Positions 7,801 to 12,129 of a DNA stretch of 12,129 nt are shown here, piece after piece. A model generated the notes under the pieces. The model saw only the letters and a program-made list of their open reading frames with translations, was not told the origin of the DNA and made no database searches. Within the stretch, counting starts at the first letter, position 1; each line of letters starts with the position of its first letter. Source of the stretch: Candidatus Nealsoniibacteriota bacterium (GTDB lineage: Bacteria > Patescibacteriota > Minisyncoccia > Minisyncoccales > CSSED10-335); assembly GCA_003557585.1 (NCBI GenBank), contig PWOE01000072.1, forward strand, positions 1 to 12,129, written 5' to 3'. Position numbers and translations under genes: made by a program.

Positions 7801-7961
7801 AGATCACCAACGACCTCAATCTGTTTTTCCGGGACCCAACGGATACCATCGCTGAACTGAACTTGTAGGAGTTTGCGATTTCTACGCAGTAATTCTCTGC
7901 CGGTAAGTACCCCTACTCTCGTTGGGTCATTTATTAATCTAACTCGATTAATTTCCTGCAT
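4863..7961 (-). CDS. SNF2/RapA-type SF2 helicase (DrmD-like)
   Basis: This is a 1032-residue protein. It begins with a small RapA-like beta domain (about 1-55: VGVLTGRELL, then LQVQFSDGIRWVPEKQIEVV). The SNF2 core follows: Walker A ADEVGLGKTIEAG (K129), DEAH box VIDEAHHLRN (D242-H245), motif III LLTATPLHN (about 267-275), motif V GGEGVDLQFS (about 580-590), and motif VI RLEQRIGRVDRLGQ (Q610-R614). These proteins translocate on double-stranded DNA using ATP. Residues about 650-940 are unassigned. The C-terminal 90 residues are highly charged and likely coiled coil, a possible contact surface for partners. The ATG has AGGA just upstream. It starts 54 bp after the RecD-like gene and ends 28 bp before the Hsp70-like gene. 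The domain layout resembles DISARM DrmD and other defence-linked SNF2 proteins. No nuclease domain is visible in it. Confidence 0.85.
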   Translation of the reverse strand: MQEINRVRLINDPTRVGVLTGRELLRRNRKLLQVQFSDGIRWVPEKQIEVVGDLRLSPLDMLESEKLGRPSDLRRTLTHVKLSGRLADVIYSMEATNTDFYAYQFKPVVKILESPSNGILIADEVGLGKTIEAGLIWTELRSRFDMRRLMIICPAALREKWKRELSTKIGVSAQICNANEVLETVQSSSNQDKGFALIAGLQSLRPPLGWEHHSHKRASAQLARFLRSMENEERLVDLLVIDEAHHLRNPETQTNELGELFKAVSDYTVLLTATPLHNRNEDLFSLLQVLDPDTFTRTDVFSQILYANQPLVKARDLILGHNPDVDIIRDLLQSAKSHQILKSNRQLTMIEENDLVPEKFQNRNHRSRLAYKLETVNLLAHTVTRTRKSDVKEWRVVREPVPEFVDLNPVEEKFYELVTDVVVEYARKLEANERFLLAQPQRQMTSSMAASLRLWQRRLLELEELELSGESEDDNAKKRKIGPLVTEIVLRSRDYVELSELIKSDTKYKRLKKNLIFYLRDYPDEKVVLFSAFHATLDYLAERFEKDGITYILLKGGQRETKDDTIKHFSDPDGPSVLLSSEVGGEGVDLQFSRLVINYDLPWNPMRLEQRIGRVDRLGQKAEKVLIWNIFYANTIDSRIYERLYDKLDLCRKALGDFDSILGDAIRQLEIDLLSGDLTPKQQEMRIDQTAQALENKKLTEQNLELDAANLIAYGDYILNQVNAAREFNRWISGNDIHRYITDYMRLNYPGCDFRQIEVDSLVYDIELSDTAKYDLSEYIREHRLPMNTMLTLATRRSVRCRFENRVVGSDLSGKEEVISQFHPLVRMVSHKIANSDEQITPAVALSLARTNLNIPIKPGIYLIAVSLWSFYGLQDTEKLAYAAVSINNVNKFLSTDIAERLAQAAVVEGEDWLEAGNKVDLNQIYEIANDILYGNLDYEFEKMDEEIRARNHDRADIQSETLDQHLYKQMTKLEEILQKHIDMGRDPLVKATKGRIRALEKRVEQQRLGIEKRREVRSESQEIAIAILNIV

Positions 7962-8015
7962 ATTCCTGCGTAATTGATAGATTGTGAACCTTTATATTCA
8001 TACTTATATAACCAA

Positions 8016-11000
8016 CTAAGCCAAGTAATAGTGATGATCCGACAAGCGATTACTTATACCTGTTATTTCACCTCGTGCAATTTCATTAATTAAAGATTCG
8101 ATTTTTGAATCATCCAACCCATGAGACTCATCTGTAGTTAATACTCTACCAAATATATTTTCTTCTTGTAATATTTTTTTTCGTTCATGCCATTCTCTTA
8201 CATATTTATTAGAGTTTAGCATTCCAAGATGTTCCCAATAAATAATTGAACCATCTGGCATCTTAATCGTAAAATCCGGTTTTATTTCAAAATCACGTCC
8301 TTCTAACTCAAGTGGGCTTTCATAACTAAAACCAAATTTTGAGTGATTATCACTAAGTTCTTCGAGTTTCTTGTATATGATATATTCGGCTCTTGATTTA
8401 ACTTTCACACCTTCTTTGGGAGTCAAAGAGTAACCCCAAAAAGTTTTATCCATTAACGTTGTTCTCCGAGTAGCTATATCGGACCGGTCAATGATCTCTT
8501 GAAGAAATTTATAGTTGTCTTGGAACTTGTTTTCATCTCCATACAAAAACAAAGAAAGGCTCTTTTTTGAGCGGGTAAGAGCAGTATAGACCAACTCTTT
8601 TGATAGAAGCGTCTTTTTTTGAGGAATTACGATAAATGTATGTTCAAAGCCGCTACCCTGTGACTTATGTACTGTAATAGCATAAGCCAACTCAAGCTCC
8701 TCTTCTTCACTGCTGAACTTTGATCTTTGCTGGGGAAATTCATTCTCAAGGAAGTAAAATTTTGCATTATTACCACCCTTGTAAACCCCCATTGAACCAT
8801 TCGATAGTGTGAGCTTCCCTCTTTCATATTTATTTTGTGTCAAAATGGCCTTATCTCCGGTTTTAAATTTGGAGTTATGATAAATTTTATTTTTAGTTTT
8901 GAATTCATTTTGAATAAACAGGTTTAAACCCAATGTAGAGTAATAACCTGCTCGGTATGGTGTTATGATTTGGAAGCGATCTATTTTAAGTTTTTCTTGA
9001 AATTTGTGATCTGAGTTGTCAACTGTTCCATTTTCACGTAGTCCCAGTAGTTGATTTAAACTTATCTCAAGGGACTCATCACTTGCTTCTCTTTCTTCTG
9101 ATCGACAAAGCTCGAGAAACCTATTATGTACTTTTTTTCTTAATTCTTCTCTGTTTTCCCAATAATTTATATGAAAATCATCAATGCCTCGGGTATCTCC
9201 GTTTGATATGGAGCGAATAATATGTTCACCATACTTAGCACCACCCGAAAATATTTCGGTTACATTTTTTATACGTTCATCTTGCTCAATGCGGCAATTT
9301 GTTTCCAACGTATTGATATTGCCATGGTACTCTTTTTTCCTATGTATATACTCGATAAGATCTACGAAAACTTTTCCATAGCCTATAGGTGGCAACTGAT
9401 TAGGATCACCAACCATAATTAGTCTATTAAATTTTGGGGAATTGAAGTTGATCAATCTAATCAGTTCATAAAACTTGGTAAGATCTACCATCGACATCTC
9501 ATCAAGGATAAGATTTTTTAGTTCAATGGAATTTGGTGATGAAACTTCGTTCTCAGAAAGAAACTTATCTATCGTTTTTGCTTCTATACCTCTTACCTTC
9601 TCCTCATTCAGATTGAGTCTGAGTGCAGCTTTACCTGTGGGCGTTAGTATCTGATAAGTTTCTCCTTGCTCTCTAAGATTTTCAATCGTTCTAAGAAGTT
9701 CAAATGACTTGCCAGAACCTGGAACCCCGGTTAATACATATAGTCTCTTTGAGAAAATATTCTTGAATAAGTGATTTCGCTCTTCATTATATAGCTTTTT
9801 GTCAAAATTAATACCCAACTTTTCAGAAAGTTTCTTCATTGATGAGGAAAGATCTACTTCATATTGATGTACAATATCATCCATTTCAAGGAGCTTATGG
9901 AAAGTGTTTGCTACTTCTTCTTCCATTTGATGAACAGAGTTAAGATAGAAGTAGAAGTGATTTTTATCTTCTTTAATTACAAGTTTTTCTTCGAGAAATT
10001 CTTTAAGGTCGGACTCTAAATTTTGAAGCAGATCAGAAGGCAACCCGTAATCACTTTTATAGAAAAGCGGATAATCGGTAAGCTTTTCCATTATCTGATC
10101 ATCCCGGTCAAAACAGTGGCCTTGTTTTTCCAGTCCTTCAAGGTGCTGAATAATTATTGCTCGTACTCTACGATTATCACTTTCTTTTAGATTTTGTAGA
10201 GTACGTTGTTTTTTGGAATACTTACGATCCGGAAAATAAGCAATATCGATTTTAAACAAATCAATAGGCCCCAATTCAGTTTCTCCGCTCACAGAATTAT
10301 CCTTCCATTCTTCCTCTCGATATTGTTCATACAATAAATAAGGATTATCCAGTACTTTTTTGGCGGATATATCTTTTTCTTTATCTCCCTTAATAATTCG
10401 ATGAAAATGAGCGGGTAATAAATCAATCATCGCTAATTTCAAAAAATCATCAACACTGAGGCGTAAGGTTTCAAAGGATTCGATTAATTCCTCTATCAAA
10501 TCTTCTGAATCTCCCAGATTGTACTCATCAAGTACTGATGGTTCACAAAGTATTTTGTGAAAAGCTTCATATTGTTCATTTACGGGAAGCTGATCAATTA
10601 ACTCATTTTTAAATTTTGAATATTCGTTAAAGCTATCTTTTCTACCACTGATTACAGCAGAAAGCGTAACAAAACCTGGGAAATAGCCTCTTTTTCCCCA
10701 GCAGTGTTTTAATAAGTTCTCCACCCTATCAATGGCATCTTCAACCGAATATTCTTTAAAAAAACCATCCTCCCTAACGATATCGAGGCTTCTCCTGATT
10801 TTTGTAAGTAAATATATAGCCTCATCGTCACTCATGTCCATTGATACAAACTTGAAATAAGGTATCAACTGTGGTTCATCGACTGTGACTTTTATTCGGT
10901 CAAGATGTGAGTAATCGCCATTTTTTTCTGCATCTTCTAGATATTCGTGGTATGGTATACGAACCAGCGAATCTTTATGGAGTTGTACTTGCGAGGACCA

Positions 11001-11867
11001 ATTTATTGTTGGAAAATTTTTAAGTCGATCCTGTTTTTTAATTTCCTCATAATTATCAATAGTGTAATGCTCAGCATCAATGACATTCCTGACTATGCCA
11101 CATCCGGTAACCAAATACAATTGATCATCTGCAGAGACCGGATTGTCATAATTGCAATAAGTAAATACAATACTCTCATCAGGTATTACCCGATTGAAGT
11201 ATCTTTCAATTCGCTTCTCAAGATTTTTCGGATAATCACCCTCTAGTTGTTTTTGCTTTTTCTCCCGGGTGAATGAGAGTTTAAATGGCCATGTTAATAT
11301 GGAAGATGATCCAAGTGTTTCATATAATTTATTTGCCTCTACAGTACTTAACGGGTGGTCATGCCGTACTTCAAAGGTCTCATCTCCAAAAGTGTTGATC
11401 GACCAGTAGCATGGTGGAATATATCCATTATTGACCTCCATGTCGGGCACACATTCTGCACATTTATCCTCTAATTCCTTATTCCTTCGATGACGGATTC
11501 GTCGGGATAATAATGAGTAGTCTCCAACGCAGTAATCATTATCGGAGGGTTTTTTACAAACTTTTCCATTCCATTTGTTATCGTGCCAAGCTTGACGTGC
11601 TGTAATATGTTTTTTCATTTGAGTATCCTCTGTATCGAAGGTTGGCTCTTCTTTCTTTGAAATCGCCAAATCTTTCAATTCCTCCACCAGTTTTTCGGCC
11701 CACTTAATTTGTTTGGTAGAAAGAGGACGACCCCCTTGGAGAGTCTTCCCGAAGTTATAGAGTGCACGCCTTTCTATAGGAGTCAAATAACCTGCATCTT
11801 TGGCAAACTTAGAAGCTTTTTTAAAGTCTTCACTCTGGAAATTTTTTAGCTTCTTATCTAGGAACAT
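8016..11867 (-). CDS. RecD-like SF1 helicase with long N-terminal extension and C-terminal PD-(D/E)XK-like nuclease region
   Basis: This is a 1283-residue protein. Residues about 1-75 contain a helical LTPIERRALYNFG and LSTKQIKWAEKLVEEL module. Residues about 85-180 form a second module (ITARQAWHDNKWNGKVCKK, then YCVGDYS, then CAEC, then IPPCYWSINTFGDE) with several Cys, perhaps metal-binding. About 700 residues precede the helicase core: Walker A TGVPGSGKS (K720), Walker B LDEMSM (D789-E790), motif III VGDPNQLPP (about 817-825), VHKSQGSGFEHTF (about 1063-1075) and YTALTRSKKS (about 1090). These are RecD/TraA-type SF1B motifs (5'-3' translocation in the family). The C-terminal part has KPDF (D1198) and YWEHLGML (E1212), the spacing of a PD-(D/E)XK-like nuclease, although the usual catalytic Lys is not evident. 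The ATG at 11867 has a weak AGGG. It is the first gene of the minus operon, 59 bp after the UvrD-type gene. Confidence 0.82.
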   Translation of the reverse strand: MFLDKKLKNFQSEDFKKASKFAKDAGYLTPIERRALYNFGKTLQGGRPLSTKQIKWAEKLVEELKDLAISKKEEPTFDTEDTQMKKHITARQAWHDNKWNGKVCKKPSDNDYCVGDYSLLSRRIRHRRNKELEDKCAECVPDMEVNNGYIPPCYWSINTFGDETFEVRHDHPLSTVEANKLYETLGSSSILTWPFKLSFTREKKQKQLEGDYPKNLEKRIERYFNRVIPDESIVFTYCNYDNPVSADDQLYLVTGCGIVRNVIDAEHYTIDNYEEIKKQDRLKNFPTINWSSQVQLHKDSLVRIPYHEYLEDAEKNGDYSHLDRIKVTVDEPQLIPYFKFVSMDMSDDEAIYLLTKIRRSLDIVREDGFFKEYSVEDAIDRVENLLKHCWGKRGYFPGFVTLSAVISGRKDSFNEYSKFKNELIDQLPVNEQYEAFHKILCEPSVLDEYNLGDSEDLIEELIESFETLRLSVDDFLKLAMIDLLPAHFHRIIKGDKEKDISAKKVLDNPYLLYEQYREEEWKDNSVSGETELGPIDLFKIDIAYFPDRKYSKKQRTLQNLKESDNRRVRAIIIQHLEGLEKQGHCFDRDDQIMEKLTDYPLFYKSDYGLPSDLLQNLESDLKEFLEEKLVIKEDKNHFYFYLNSVHQMEEEVANTFHKLLEMDDIVHQYEVDLSSSMKKLSEKLGINFDKKLYNEERNHLFKNIFSKRLYVLTGVPGSGKSFELLRTIENLREQGETYQILTPTGKAALRLNLNEEKVRGIEAKTIDKFLSENEVSSPNSIELKNLILDEMSMVDLTKFYELIRLINFNSPKFNRLIMVGDPNQLPPIGYGKVFVDLIEYIHRKKEYHGNINTLETNCRIEQDERIKNVTEIFSGGAKYGEHIIRSISNGDTRGIDDFHINYWENREELRKKVHNRFLELCRSEEREASDESLEISLNQLLGLRENGTVDNSDHKFQEKLKIDRFQIITPYRAGYYSTLGLNLFIQNEFKTKNKIYHNSKFKTGDKAILTQNKYERGKLTLSNGSMGVYKGGNNAKFYFLENEFPQQRSKFSSEEEELELAYAITVHKSQGSGFEHTFIVIPQKKTLLSKELVYTALTRSKKSLSLFLYGDENKFQDNYKFLQEIIDRSDIATRRTTLMDKTFWGYSLTPKEGVKVKSRAEYIIYKKLEELSDNHSKFGFSYESPLELEGRDFEIKPDFTIKMPDGSIIYWEHLGMLNSNKYVREWHERKKILQEENIFGRVLTTDESHGLDDSKIESLINEIARGEITGISNRLSDHHYYLA

Positions 11868-11897
11868 AACCCTAATTTATTTGTGAGCTTTTCGTTT

Positions 11898-11917
11898 AAA
11901 AAAATCCAATATGGATT
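11898..11917 (-). terminator. Intrinsic terminator after the UvrD-type gene
   Basis: On the minus strand AATCCA (11917-11912), a 3-nt loop and TGGATT (11908-11903) form a perfect 6-bp hairpin followed at once by a run of T (to 11898). It lies about 10 bases after the helicase stop codon and before the RecD-like start at 11867. The stem is short and AT-rich, so termination may be partial and some read-through into the operon is possible. Confidence 0.6.
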
Positions 11918-11926
11918 CTTATCTAT

Positions 11927-12129
11927 TCAACTACCAATATCCTCTAAAAACTCCGATCCTGGGTCCACCCCTGTTACAAGCAGCTGATCCCGCGCCCGCG
12001 TACAGGCCACATAAAATAAATGTCGTTCAGTGTTGTACACCTCCTCAAGGTCAGATTCGTCGGTAACTGACTCCATCCGTCTCTGAAGCGGGATGACCTC
12101 ATCGTCGCAGGCCATCACCACCACCGCTC
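11927..12129 (-). CDS. C-terminal end of a UvrD/Rep-type SF1 helicase (5' part outside the window)
   Basis: The minus frame is open from the window edge to a TGA at 11929-11927 and gives about 66 residues. It includes DLEEVYNTERHLFYVACTRA followed by RDQLLVTG. ERHLFYVACTRAR is the UvrD/Rep helicase motif VI region, which contacts ATP, and the preceding VVVMACDDEVIPL matches the segment before it. It ends shortly after, as the C-termini of many UvrD-like proteins in islands do. It is GC-rich, like the left edge and unlike the rest of the window. Only the C-terminus is present, so additional nuclease or other domains cannot be judged. Confidence 0.8.
   Translation of the reverse strand, partial: AVVVMACDDEVIPLQRRMESVTDESDLEEVYNTERHLFYVACTRARDQLLVTGVDPGSEFLEDIGS

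Noticed and set aside
4863..7961. Calling the locus a DISARM system because of the DrmD-like SNF2 helicase.
   Set aside because: No methyltransferase, DrmA, DrmB (DUF1998) or phospholipase-D DrmC is present in the window; only the SNF2 type is shared.
8016..11867. Calling the RecD-like protein the RecD subunit of RecBCD.
   Set aside because: There are no recB or recC neighbours, the protein is about twice the usual length and it carries its own nuclease-like C-terminus.
11868..11926. A dedicated promoter for the minus operon directly upstream of the RecD-like gene.
   Set aside because: A TTGGAT hexamer overlaps the terminator, but no acceptable -10 lies at 16-18 bases; the promoter may lie within the UvrD-type gene.

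Overview
This is a bacterial accessory (defence-island-like) region. An AT-rich block of about 11.5 kb lies between two GC-rich ends that both carry partial minus-strand genes. I see no rRNA, tRNA, CRISPR array or intact transposase. The host cannot be named from the sequence. The GC-rich edges look like the resident genome or an older island, and the interior looks acquired.

Layout. (1) Positions 1-241 (minus): the N-terminal part of an unidentified protein, running off the window and possibly broken. (2) Positions 242-627: non-coding, containing the shift from GC-rich to AT-rich DNA. (3) Positions 628-3357 (plus): three co-directed genes. They encode a hypoxanthine/uracil-DNA-glycosylase-family protein with an extra N-terminal domain, a small protein with two HEPN-type RNxxxH motifs, and an HNH endonuclease with a putative DNA-reading N-terminal domain (type IV restriction-like). 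(4) Positions 3374-11867 (minus), converging on the first cluster with a 16-bp gap: a three-gene operon. In transcription order these are a 1283-residue RecD-like SF1 helicase with a long N-terminal extension and a C-terminal PD-(D/E)XK-like nuclease region, a 1032-residue SNF2/RapA-type helicase, and a 486-residue Hsp70/actin-fold ATPase without a canonical substrate-binding domain. (5) Positions 11898-12129 (minus): the C-terminal end of a GC-rich UvrD/Rep-type helicase and its intrinsic terminator.

How the genes may work together (inference). The plus-strand cluster combines a possible base-excision enzyme, a possible RNase and a possible modification-dependent nuclease, all of which are activities known from anti-phage defence. 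The minus-strand operon combines two DNA motors, a nuclease-like domain and an Hsp70-like ATPase switch. Its tight spacing (54 and 28 bp) suggests one multi-protein machine. I do not recognise this exact trio as a named system, and it is my main candidate for an undescribed one. It resembles DISARM only in having a DrmD-like SNF2 helicase; the DISARM methyltransferase, DrmA, DrmB and DrmC are absent from the window.
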